In this document: in pieces, positions 9,185 to 16,316 of the stretch
How the letters are laid out: the number at the start of each line of letters is the position of its first letter
How positions within the stretch are numbered: position 1 is the first letter of the stretch
Assembly (NCBI GenBank): GCA_029817715.1
Contig: JARUPY010000091.1
Location: 992,001 to 1,056,000, forward strand
DNA length: 64,000 bases
From: Melastoma dodecandrum
Taxonomy: Eukaryota > Streptophyta > Magnoliopsida > Myrtales > Melastomataceae
Direction of reading: 5' to 3'
Made by a program: the position numbers and the translations under genes
Notes under the pieces: model-generated
Seen by the model: the letters and a program-made list of their open reading frames with translations, nothing else
The model's database searches: none
Told to the model about the DNA's origin: nothing

Positions 9185-9805
9185 ATGGACGCCATGCGTG
9201 ACATCGACCGCGCCCTTGCCGACATCGCCGCCATCCGCCTGCCGCTGGCGCGCGGCGAGCTGCATCGCGGCCTCGGGCCGGCAGCGATGGCGGCGACCGG
9301 CCTGCTCGCCGGCGCGGTTGCGCTCGGCCAGAGCTGGCTTTTTCCCGAGGCGGGGATCACCGCCTACCTCGTGACCTGGATCGCGGCGGCCGGAGGCGCG
9401 GCCGTCATCGCCGGCGCCGAGCTGGTCACGCGATCGCGGCGCTACCACTCGCGGCTCGCCGACGCGATGATCGCGACGGCGGTCGCCGACTTCCTGCCGG
9501 CCGCAGGCGCCGGGGTGCTGCTCCTCGTCGTCCTGGCCCGGGTCGAGCCCGGTTCGCTCTGGATGCTGCCGGGCCTCTGGCAGGTGCTCGTCGGGCTCGG
9601 CCTGTTCGCCGCGAGCCGCACCCTGCCCCGCGCGGTCGCGATCGTCGCGGCATTCTACATGGTCGCCGGGCTCGCGGTCCTGATGATCGCCGCCGCCGGC
9701 CATGCGCCGACGCCGGGCATGATGGGCGTCCCGTTCACGCTCGGCCAGCTCGGCCTCGCGCTCGTCCTCCACTTCGGCCTGCGGAGCGACCATGGCGCGG
9801 CGTGA
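9185..9805 (+). CDS. Six-TM membrane protein
   Basis: A 206-residue integral membrane protein of unknown function. After a hydrophilic start (about 30 residues) there are about six hydrophobic segments, among them MAATGLLAGAVALGQ, LVTWIAAAGGAAVIAGA, AGAGVLLLVVLARV and AVAIVAAFYMVAGLAVLMIAA. Its last 14 bases overlap the regulator gene at 9792, implying co-translation. An operator-like repeat sits just before the start. Small membrane proteins paired with this class of winged-helix regulator are widespread and mostly uncharacterised. Confidence 0.75.
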   Translation: MDAMRDIDRALADIAAIRLPLARGELHRGLGPAAMAATGLLAGAVALGQSWLFPEAGITAYLVTWIAAAGGAAVIAGAELVTRSRRYHSRLADAMIATAVADFLPAAGAGVLLLVVLARVEPGSLWMLPGLWQVLVGLGLFAASRTLPRAVAIVAAFYMVAGLAVLMIAAAGHAPTPGMMGVPFTLGQLGLALVLHFGLRSDHGAA

Positions 9806-10229
9806 CGATCCCGCGGAGAAGGCCGACCCCGGCCGCTTCGCCTACGAGGGGCTCGACCGCGTCATCCACGAGAAGGCGCGGCTCGGCGTGATGACCTCGC
9901 TCGCGCGCCATCCCAAGGGCCTCGCCTTCGCCGACCTGAAGAGCCTCTGCGGCCTCACCGACGGCAACCTCTCGCGCCAGCTGCAGACGCTCGAGGAGGC
10001 CGGCTTCGTCGCCATCACGAAAGGGTTCGAGGCCAAACGACCCGTGACGGTCTGCCGGCTGACCGAGAAGGGGCGCCGCCACTTCCTCGATTATCTCGAC
10101 GTGCTCGAGGCCATCGTGCGCGACGCGCACGAGGTCCGCAAAGGGCGCGACACCCACGAGGTCCGCGAAGGGCGCGACGCGCACGAGGTTCGCGACACGG
10201 ATGCGATGCCGCGGCTCAAGCCGGCCTGA
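9792..10229 (+). CDS. Winged-helix (HTH_34-type) transcriptional regulator with repeat tail
   Basis: A 145-residue DNA-binding protein. Residues about 18-100 form a MarR-like winged helix: LARHPKGLAFADLKSLCGLTDGNLSRQLQTLEEAGFV, then a wing ending CRLTEKGRRHFLDYL. The tail is unusual: nearly three copies of the nonapeptide RDAHEVRKG (residues about 110-135), encoded by a 27-base tandem repeat. The gene overlaps the membrane protein by 14 bases and is followed 27 bases later by an isoprenyl transferase gene. It probably controls its own operon through the CAGAGTACTTTGC sites. Confidence 0.8.
   Translation: MARRDDPAEKADPGRFAYEGLDRVIHEKARLGVMTSLARHPKGLAFADLKSLCGLTDGNLSRQLQTLEEAGFVAITKGFEAKRPVTVCRLTEKGRRHFLDYLDVLEAIVRDAHEVRKGRDTHEVREGRDAHEVRDTDAMPRLKPA
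10119..10196 (+). repeat. 27-base tandem repeat, 2.9 copies, in-frame
   Basis: Units at 10119-10145, 10146-10172 and 10173-10196 encode RDAHEVRKG, RDTHEVREG and RDAHEVRD. The unit length is a multiple of three, so copy-number change would lengthen or shorten the regulator tail without breaking the frame. Confidence 0.85.
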
Positions 10230-10256
10230 ACCCTTTTTTTGCCAGGAGACTTTGTG

Positions 10257-10961
10257 ATGCAGAGTACTTTGCTTGAGGCGAGCACGCTGCACGTCGCGAT
10301 CATCATGGACGGCAACGAGCGCTGGGCTGAGCGGCGCGGCAAGCCGCGCACGGCCGGCCATCGCGCCGGCGCCGCTGCCCTGCGCCGGACGATCGAGGCG
10401 GCGCCGCCCGCCGGCATCGGCACGCTCACCGTGTTCGCGTTCTCGGCCGACAATTGGAGCCGCCCGGCCGAAGAGGTCGAGGCCTTGATGGTGTTGCTGT
10501 CGACCTATCTCGCGCGCGAGACGAGGCGTCTCGCAGATGCCGGCGTGCGGCTCGAGGTGATCGGCCGGCGCGACCGCCTCGCCGACGGGCTCGTCCGCGC
10601 AATCGAGCGGGCCGAGGCCGAGACGGCGACCGGCGACAAGCTGCATCTTCGCGTCGCGCTGGACTATTCCGGCCGCGACGCCATCGTGCTCGCCGCGTCC
10701 CGCTGCGGCTTCACGCCGACACGCGAAAAATTCGCGCGTACGCTGAGAGGAACGACGCCCGACGTCGACCTTATGATCCGCACCGGCGGCGAGCAGCGCC
10801 TCTCCGACTTCCTTCTTTGGGAATGCGCGTACGCGGAGCTGATGTTCTCGGACCTCATGTGGCCGGACTTCGATGGCGCCGCGCTCGACGCCGCGGTCGT
10901 CACCTTCCTCGGCCGCACGCGCCGCTTCGGCGGCCTCGTCGTCGCCCCCGCCGCGGCCTGA
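10257..10961 (+). CDS. Isoprenyl transferase (UPP synthase family), probable paralogue
   Basis: A 234-residue cis-prenyl transferase. ATG 10257 is favoured by AGGAG at 10244-10248; an in-frame TTG at 10239 is less likely. The substrate motif reads MDGNERWA where the family has MDGNGRWA, so Gly is replaced by Glu beside the catalytic Asp. The other signatures are present: [23 protein letters not shown] and [21 protein letters not shown]. It is not next to frr, cdsA or rseP, where the essential uppS normally sits, so I read it as a second, specialised copy. An operator-like repeat starts directly after the start codon. Confidence 0.82.
   Translation: MQSTLLEASTLHVAIIMDGNERWAERRGKPRTAGHRAGAAALRRTIEAAPPAGIGTLTVFAFSADNWSRPAEEVEALMVLLSTYLARETRRLADAGVRLEVIGRRDRLADGLVRAIERAEAETATGDKLHLRVALDYSGRDAIVLAASRCGFTPTREKFARTLRGTTPDVDLMIRTGGEQRLSDFLLWECAYAELMFSDLMWPDFDGAALDAAVVTFLGRTRRFGGLVVAPAAA
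10260..10272. promoter_or_regulatory. Operator-like repeat CAGAGTACTTTGC, copy 2
   Basis: An exact match to 9160-9172, beginning directly after the start codon at 10257. A regulator bound here could block transcription into, or translation initiation of, the isoprenyl transferase gene. Confidence 0.5.
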
Positions 10962-10974
10962 GGGCGCCGCGCCG

Positions 10975-11235
10975 ATGTCCGACACGGCAGACGAAGCGCC
11001 GGCTTGCACGCTTCACCGGCGGCTCGCGAGCTACACGCTCGTGGTCGGCATCGTCGCGCTGTTCCTGGTCCTCGCCGTCGTCGTGGCCGCAAACGCAGAG
11101 CTTGCCGCCGGCGCTCGCGCCGTGACCGCGCTCAGTGCGCCACCGACATCACCCACATCCGCAGCGGGTTGGCCGGATCGGCAAGTAGCTTCGCCGCCAG
11201 AACGCAGCAGAAGACCACCACCACCGGCCGGATGA
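10975..11235 (+). CDS. Possible small single-TM membrane protein
   Basis: An 86-residue reading frame starting 13 bases after the isoprenyl transferase stop. The first 50 residues look real: a short polar head and one strong TM helix (SYTLVVGIVALFLVLAVVVAANAEL, given here in part as VVGIVALFLVLAVVVAA). The last 35 residues are Pro/Ser/Arg-rich and run antisense through the 3' end of the TauE gene, so the original stop may have been lost. No family is recognised. Confidence 0.35.
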   Translation: MSDTADEAPACTLHRRLASYTLVVGIVALFLVLAVVVAANAELAAGARAVTALSAPPTSPTSAAGWPDRQVASPPERSRRPPPPAG

Positions 11236-11926
11236 GCCTCGCGCCATGGCGTAGCGCGAGATGCGAGCCGATCTGGCCGCCGGCCACCGCGCCGACGATC
11301 ATCACGGCGGCGATGCGCCATTCGATGTGCCCGCTGGCCAGGAAGCTCAGGAAGGCGCCGAGGTTGCTCGACGTGTTGGAGAGCTTGGTCTGCGCGTTGG
11401 CGTCGACGATGTGGCGCCCGTTCAGCGTCACGAAGGCGATCATCATGAACATGCCGGTGCCGGGGCCGAACACGCCGTCGTAGAGCGCCAGCGGCGGGAT
11501 CACGAGCGCCACGAAGCGCGGAAAGGCGAGCCGCGCCTGGCGCTCCCCCTCGCTCGGGCGGTGGCCGAACGCGAAGTAGAGCGCGACGCCGATCAGCACC
11601 AGCGGCACCGCGGCGACCAGCACGCGGCGCGGGACGAAGGTGATCAGCAGCGCGCCCAACGCACCGAAGGTGGCGGCGACGAGCGCGATGGCGAGGCCGC
11701 GCCGCCAGCCGTAGAAGCCGCGCCGCGCGAAATACGAGCAGGCGGACGCATTGCCGAAGCTCGACTGCGCCTTGCTCGTGGCGATCGCGACCACCGGATC
11801 GAGCCCGGCGAGAAGCAGGGCCGGGATCGTCAGCAGGGCGCCGCCGCCGGCGATCGCATCGAGCGCGCCGGCCACGAGCGCGACGCCGAACAGCAGCGCC
11901 AGCATGGAGGAGTCGGCAGCGATCAT
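11132..11926 (-). CDS. TauE/SafE family sulfite exporter-like permease
   Basis: A 264-residue membrane protein with about eight TM segments. Family signatures are GALDAIAGGGALLTIPALLLAGLDP near the N-terminus and the second half-repeat YDGVFGPGTGMFMMIAFV. Members export sulfite, sulfoacetate or related organosulfur anions, but the substrate cannot be read from sequence. It stands alone on the minus strand, divergent from galE across 95 bases. Its 3' end overlaps a doubtful plus-strand frame. Confidence 0.88.
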   Translation of the reverse strand: MIAADSSMLALLFGVALVAGALDAIAGGGALLTIPALLLAGLDPVVAIATSKAQSSFGNASACSYFARRGFYGWRRGLAIALVAATFGALGALLITFVPRRVLVAAVPLVLIGVALYFAFGHRPSEGERQARLAFPRFVALVIPPLALYDGVFGPGTGMFMMIAFVTLNGRHIVDANAQTKLSNTSSNLGAFLSFLASGHIEWRIAAVMIVGAVAGGQIGSHLALRHGARLIRPVVVVFCCVLAAKLLADPANPLRMWVMSVAH

Positions 11927-12021
11927 GGCATCCGGGTCACGGGCCCGAGGGTGCGACGGCCTTCGCTCTTTATCAAGCTGCGTGCGATATGGTGCCCCGA
12001 TTCAACGCAGGGGTGGCCGAC

Positions 12022-13014
12022 ATGAGCGTTCTGGTGACCGGCGGTGCCGGCTATATCGGCGGGCACATGGTGCTCGCCCTGCTCGATGCCGGCGAGAAGG
12101 TCGTCGTGCTCGACAACCTGTCGACCGGCTTCCGCTGGGCGGTCCCGCCGGAAGCCACCTTCGTCGAGGGCGACTTCGGTGATTCCGCGCTGGTCGACGA
12201 GATCATCCGCACGCACGAGGTCGATGCGGTCGCGCATTTCGCGGCGAAGATCGTCGTGCCGGAATCTGTCACCGATCCGCTCGGCTACTACTTGAACAAC
12301 ACCGCCAAGGCGCGCGCGCTGATCGAATGCGTCGTCAAGGGCGGCGTGAAGCATTTCATCTTCTCGTCCACCGCCGCCGTCTACGGCGAGCCGCCGGTGA
12401 GCCCCGTCGTCGAGGATATCGCGCTGGCGCCGATCAACCCCTACGGCCGCTCGAAGCTGATGGTCGAGTGGATGCTCGCCGACACTTTGAAGGCCCACGA
12501 TCTCAAGGCGGTCGTGCTGCGCTACTTCAACGTCGCCGGCGCCGATCCGAAGGGCCGGCTCGGCCAATCCACGCCGAACGCCACGCACCTCATCAAGATC
12601 GCCGTGCAGGCGGCGCTCGGCCACCGCAAGGGCATGGACGTCTTCGGCACGGACTATCCGACGCCGGACGGCTCGTGCGTGCGCGACTACATCCAGGTCT
12701 CCGACCTCATCGACGCGCACATGCAGGCGCTCAGGCACCTGCGGGCAGGAGGCGACAGCCTCACCTGCAATTGCGGCTACGGCCGCGGGCTCTCGGTGCT
12801 CGAGATCGTCGACGTCGTGAAGAAGGTGTCGGGCGTCGACTTCGAGGTCCGCATCGCCGGGCGCCGCGCGGGCGATCCCGCCTCGCTCGTCGCCGGCGCG
12901 GACCGCGTGCGCGCGACGCTCGGCTGGCAGCCGCGCTTCGCCGACGACGTCGCGGCCATCGTCCAGCAGGCGCTCGACTGGGAGCGACGGCTGCACAACC
13001 GGAAGCTCGGCTAG
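12022..13014 (+). CDS. galE: UDP-glucose 4-epimerase
   Basis: A 330-residue extended SDR starting at ATG 12022 (MSVLVTGGAGYIGG), with the NAD-binding motif at residues 6-13. The catalytic pair is in the SSTAAVYG region and PYGRSK (YxxxK). LRYFNVAGADPKG and CVRDYIQVSDL are typical of GalE. It interconverts UDP-glucose and UDP-galactose for surface polysaccharide. The convergent neighbours encode a polysaccharide ABC exporter, supporting a shared role in capsule or O-antigen supply. Confidence 0.92.
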   Translation: MSVLVTGGAGYIGGHMVLALLDAGEKVVVLDNLSTGFRWAVPPEATFVEGDFGDSALVDEIIRTHEVDAVAHFAAKIVVPESVTDPLGYYLNNTAKARALIECVVKGGVKHFIFSSTAAVYGEPPVSPVVEDIALAPINPYGRSKLMVEWMLADTLKAHDLKAVVLRYFNVAGADPKGRLGQSTPNATHLIKIAVQAALGHRKGMDVFGTDYPTPDGSCVRDYIQVSDLIDAHMQALRHLRAGGDSLTCNCGYGRGLSVLEIVDVVKKVSGVDFEVRIAGRRAGDPASLVAGADRVRATLGWQPRFADDVAAIVQQALDWERRLHNRKLG

Positions 13015-13039
13015 CCGGCCGCCGTCATCGCGACGCGCC

Positions 13040-13795
13040 CTATTCCCCGTAATGCTCCATCACGAGCCGGTATTCCGGGATGAGCTCGGCCGGCGACCCG
13101 ATCGCCCGCACCGTGCCCTCGTCGATCCAGATCAGCCGATCGCAGAGCGCCTCGAGCGTCGAAAGATCGTGCGAGACGACGAGGATCGTGCCGTGCTTGG
13201 CGAACTCCTTGATGAAGGCGTCGCACTTGGCCCCGAAGGCCGCGTCGCCGACGGACAGAGCCTCGTCGACGATCAGGATGTCGGCATCGGCGTGCGCGCA
13301 GATCGAGAAGGCGAGGCGCGCCAGCATGCCGGACGAATACATCCGCAACGGCTGGTAGAAGAAGTCGCCGATGTCGCAGAACCTCGCGATCGAATCCATG
13401 CGCGCGACGATCTCGGCCTTCTTGAGCCCGAGGATGGCGCCGCCGATCAGCACGTTCTCGCGGCCGGTGAGATCGAGGTCGAAGCCGGCGCCGAGCGCCA
13501 GGATCGGCGCCAGCCGGCCCTCGATCGAAGCGGTGCCGTGCGTCTGCGTCGTGATCCCGCAGAGGATCTGCAGCAGCGTCGTCTTGCCGGCGCCGTTGCG
13601 ACCGATGATGCCGACGCATTCGCCGCGCGCCACCTCGAAGGAGACGTCGCGAAGCACCCAGTGCTCCTTGTAGAACTTGTGTCCGAACGGACCGAACAGC
13701 GTCTGCTTCAGCTGATCGTTGCGATGCATGTAGAGCTGGAAGGCCTTGCCTATACCCTCGCAGCGGATGACCGTCTGCGCCGGCTCAGATGACAT
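13040..13795 (-). CDS. ABC polysaccharide exporter, ATP-binding subunit (KpsT/Wzt type)
   Basis: A 251-residue ATPase starting at ATG 13795. Walker A is GRNGAGKTTLL, the signature region is RMYSSGMLARLAFS, and Walker B is DILIVDEAL. GIIGRNGAGKTTLLQILCGI and GAGFDLDLTGRENVLIGG are typical of polysaccharide/teichoic-acid exporters. It lacks the C-terminal carbohydrate-binding extension of long Wzt proteins, so it is closer to KpsT. It overlaps the permease gene by 11 bases, forming a two-gene transporter. Confidence 0.92.
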   Translation of the reverse strand: MSSEPAQTVIRCEGIGKAFQLYMHRNDQLKQTLFGPFGHKFYKEHWVLRDVSFEVARGECVGIIGRNGAGKTTLLQILCGITTQTHGTASIEGRLAPILALGAGFDLDLTGRENVLIGGAILGLKKAEIVARMDSIARFCDIGDFFYQPLRMYSSGMLARLAFSICAHADADILIVDEALSVGDAAFGAKCDAFIKEFAKHGTILVVSHDLSTLEALCDRLIWIDEGTVRAIGSPAELIPEYRLVMEHYGE

Positions 13796-14633
13796 CGACG
13801 AAGATGGCCTTGTAGCGCTGGAAAAATCGATAACCGAAGCGGAAGACGATGAGCGAGACAAGGACGGTCCCCAAGTAGACGAACGGATTCGGAAGTCGGC
13901 CGTGGATGAGGATGTCGCGGACCATCTCCACATAATTGCCGATCAGGTTGAAATGCATGACGAATCGCACGCTGCGCGGCGCATCGTCGATGGTGTAGAA
14001 GATCGGCGTCGCGAACATCAGGACGGGGACGATCGAGATCATCAGGTGCGCCACGTCGCGCGTGAACGAGCCGAGCGCCATCAGGAACCACGTCGCGCCG
14101 AGCAGGAAGAGCTGCAGCGGGATGACGACGAACGGCAGGAAGAGGATCGTCCACGACAGGCCGTGCAGCCGGTAGAGCGCGAAGACGATGAGCACGGCGA
14201 ACGAGATGCCGGCATAGGTGAGTGCGCGGATCGTCGCGGTCCAGGCGAGCGTCTCGGAGGGGAAGATCGACTTCTTAATGAAATTGGCATGCTCGTGCAG
14301 CAGGCCCGGCGCCCGATAGGCGAGTTCGGAGAACAGGTTGAAGATGATGAGCCCAGTGAAGATCGACAGCGCGTAGCTGCCGACGCCGCCGGCCTGGGCC
14401 GACCGCGGCACGCCGACCGCGCTCGAGAAGATGATCGTGTAGGCCGTCAACATGACGATCGGGCCGAAGACCGCCCAGAGCCAGCCGAGGATGGAGCCGC
14501 GGAACCGGGCGGCCAGCTCGCGGCGGACGACCGCGCGGATGAGCTCGCGATAGTGCCAGCCGCGCTCCAGCGGCGCGACGAGGCCAAGCCCACTGTCCAA
14601 ACTCGCTTGCAACCTTTGGTTCTCCCGGCCCAT
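13785..14633 (-). CDS. ABC-2 type polysaccharide export permease (KpsM/Wzm type)
   Basis: A 282-residue permease with six predicted TM helices. The N-terminal amphipathic segment HYRELIRAVVRRELAARFRGS is characteristic, followed by LGWLWAVFGPIVMLTAYTIIF. The late region LMFATPIFYTIDDAP matches ABC-2 polysaccharide exporters. It works with the ATPase encoded just downstream. The upstream 155 bases separate it from csbD, which is divergent. No glycosyltransferase genes lie in the window, so the glycan is unknown. Confidence 0.92.
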   Translation of the reverse strand: MGRENQRLQASLDSGLGLVAPLERGWHYRELIRAVVRRELAARFRGSILGWLWAVFGPIVMLTAYTIIFSSAVGVPRSAQAGGVGSYALSIFTGLIIFNLFSELAYRAPGLLHEHANFIKKSIFPSETLAWTATIRALTYAGISFAVLIVFALYRLHGLSWTILFLPFVVIPLQLFLLGATWFLMALGSFTRDVAHLMISIVPVLMFATPIFYTIDDAPRSVRFVMHFNLIGNYVEMVRDILIHGRLPNPFVYLGTVLVSLIVFRFGYRFFQRYKAIFVDVI

Positions 14634-14723
14634 TCGCGGGCGCGCGAGATAGACCAGTTGAGGTCTGCCCCGTCAACGCGCGGCCTCCCAAAACCATGCG
14701 ACTGTGGCCGCAATGGAGCTGCC

Positions 14724-14748
14724 GGAACCGAGCGGGAGGCGGCAAGTT
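14724..14748 (+). promoter_or_regulatory. EcfG-type general stress promoter for csbD (putative)
   Basis: GGAAC at 14724-14728, 16 bases, then AGTT at 14745-14748 (consensus GGAAC-N16/17-CGTT; three of four -10 bases match). It lies 40 bases before the csbD start. CsbD-like genes are typical members of the EcfG regulon. Confidence 0.5.
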
Positions 14749-14788
14749 TGCCGCTCACTACCACATCCAAAACGCGAGAGGACGCATC

Positions 14789-14980
14789 ATGGACAAAGAG
14801 CACATCAAAGGCGCGGCCCAGAAGGTCGAGGGCGCCCTCAAGGACGCCGCTGGCAAGCTGACCGGAAACGAGAAGCTGCAGGCCGAAGGCAAGGCTGACA
14901 AGGCCGCCGGTGCGGCGCGCGAGTCGGTCGGCGACGTCAAGGATGCCGGCCGCAAGGCCGCCGACGCCGTCCGCCGCTAA
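14789..14980 (+). CDS. CsbD family stress protein
   Basis: A 63-residue hydrophilic protein starting at ATG 14789, with AGAGGA at 14777-14782. It has the standard CsbD layout: MDKEHIKGAAQKVEGALKDA, then GKLTGNEKLQAEGKADKAAG and a Lys/Ala-rich helical end. CsbD proteins are abundant under general stress but their molecular function is not established. An EcfG-like promoter lies upstream and a strong terminator follows. Confidence 0.93.
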   Translation: MDKEHIKGAAQKVEGALKDAAGKLTGNEKLQAEGKADKAAGAARESVGDVKDAGRKAADAVRR

Positions 14981-15007
14981 TCGCCCCTCTCATTAGTGAT
15001 ATCGTGA

Positions 15008-15035
15008 GCCCGCCGGATCGTCCGGCGGGCTTTTT
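15008..15035 (+). terminator. Rho-independent terminator after csbD
   Basis: A perfect 10-base stem, GCCCGCCGGA (15008-15017) and TCCGGCGGGC (15021-15030), with a 3-base loop, followed by five T at 15031-15035. It ends the csbD transcript 28 bases after the stop codon. Confidence 0.9.
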
Positions 15036-15140
15036 CTGTGGGCTCCCCAATCCGAAAGCCGGAGCCAGCCGACATATTTGCCGCCCAATCGCGGCCTAAT
15101 GAGACCACGCGGTACGGTTCCGCGGACGGTCATCGGCACT

Positions 15141-16313
15141 ATGAAGCGCGTTTTCCGCCTCTTTCTCTTAGTCATCGTGCTCGTCGCGCTGGTCGGCCTC
15201 TCGGGCGGCCTCTACCACTTCCAGACGGTGACGAAGCCCGAGATGATCAAGGGCTTCATCGCCAAGATGGTGCCTCCGCCGACGACGGTCGCCGCCGCCA
15301 AGGCCGAGGAGGTTTCGTGGGTGCCGATCCTCGCAGCGATCGGCTCGGCCCGCGCCTACCAGGGCATCGACGTCTCCTCGCAGCTCGGCGGCATCGTGAC
15401 GGCGGTCCACATCGGCTCGGGCCAGGACGTGGCCCGCGGCGCGCCGCTGTTCGACCTCGACACCAACGTCGAGCGCGCCGACCTCGCGAGCTACGGCGCG
15501 ACGCTCACCAATGCCGAGGTGCAGCTGCAGCGCCAGAAGATGCTGATCGGCGGCGGCAACACCTCGAAGGCCAATCTCGACACCTCGCAGGCGGCGAGGG
15601 ACCAGGCCGCGGCTGCCGTCCAGCGCATCAAGGCGACGATCGCGCAGAAGACGCTGCTGGCGCCCTTCGCCGGCCGGCTCGGCATCCGCAAGGTCGACGT
15701 CGGCCAGTACGCCTCCCCCGGCACGAGCCTCATCACGCTGCAGCAGCTCGACCCGATCTACGTCGACTTCCCGATGCCCGAGCAGGCGCTCGCGAAGCTG
15801 AAGGACGACGAGGAGGTCGATGTGAAGGTCGACGCCTACCCGGACGAGGTCTTCAAGGGCAAGATCCACATCATCGACGCGCGGGTCGCCGCCGAAAGCC
15901 GCAGCGTCATGGTGCGGGCGATCTTCGACAATCACGACAAGCGCCTGCTGCCCGGCATGTTCGCCAATGTCGAGGTGCAGGCCGGCGCGCCGCGCGCGAC
16001 GGTCGTGGTGCCCCGCACGGCGGTGACGTTCTCGCTCTACGGCGACAGCGTCTTCGTGCTGACGCCGAAGCCGGATGAGCCGCAGCCCGGCAGCGCGAAG
16101 GCGGCGGACTCCCCCGGCCGACAGGTCTACGTGGCGTCCCGCCGCTTCGTGCGCACCGGCGACACGCGCGAGGGCGAGGTCGCGATCCTCGACGGACTGA
16201 AGGCCGGCGAGACGGTGGTCGCCGAGGGCCAGATCAAGCTCCTGAACGGCGCCTCGGTGGTGGTCGACCCGAGGGCGCGATTGGCGCCGCCAGACGTCCG
16301 ACCGAAGGAATAG
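15141..16313 (+). CDS. RND efflux periplasmic adaptor subunit
   Basis: A 390-residue membrane-fusion protein starting at ATG 15141 (MKRVFRLFLLVIVLVALVGL), with an N-terminal membrane anchor or uncleaved signal. The lipoyl halves are GGIVTAVHIGSGQDVARGAPLFDLD and TLLAPFAGRLGIRKVDVGQYASPG. A coiled-coil hairpin and beta-barrel follow. An earlier in-frame ATG at 15078 would add 21 Arg/Pro-rich residues and is less likely. The gene is three bases from the RND permease gene. No outer-membrane factor is present, so a TolC-type channel must be encoded elsewhere. Confidence 0.93.
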   Translation: MKRVFRLFLLVIVLVALVGLSGGLYHFQTVTKPEMIKGFIAKMVPPPTTVAAAKAEEVSWVPILAAIGSARAYQGIDVSSQLGGIVTAVHIGSGQDVARGAPLFDLDTNVERADLASYGATLTNAEVQLQRQKMLIGGGNTSKANLDTSQAARDQAAAAVQRIKATIAQKTLLAPFAGRLGIRKVDVGQYASPGTSLITLQQLDPIYVDFPMPEQALAKLKDDEEVDVKVDAYPDEVFKGKIHIIDARVAAESRSVMVRAIFDNHDKRLLPGMFANVEVQAGAPRATVVVPRTAVTFSLYGDSVFVLTPKPDEPQPGSAKAADSPGRQVYVASRRFVRTGDTREGEVAILDGLKAGETVVAEGQIKLLNGASVVVDPRARLAPPDVRPKE

Positions 16314-16316
16314 CGC

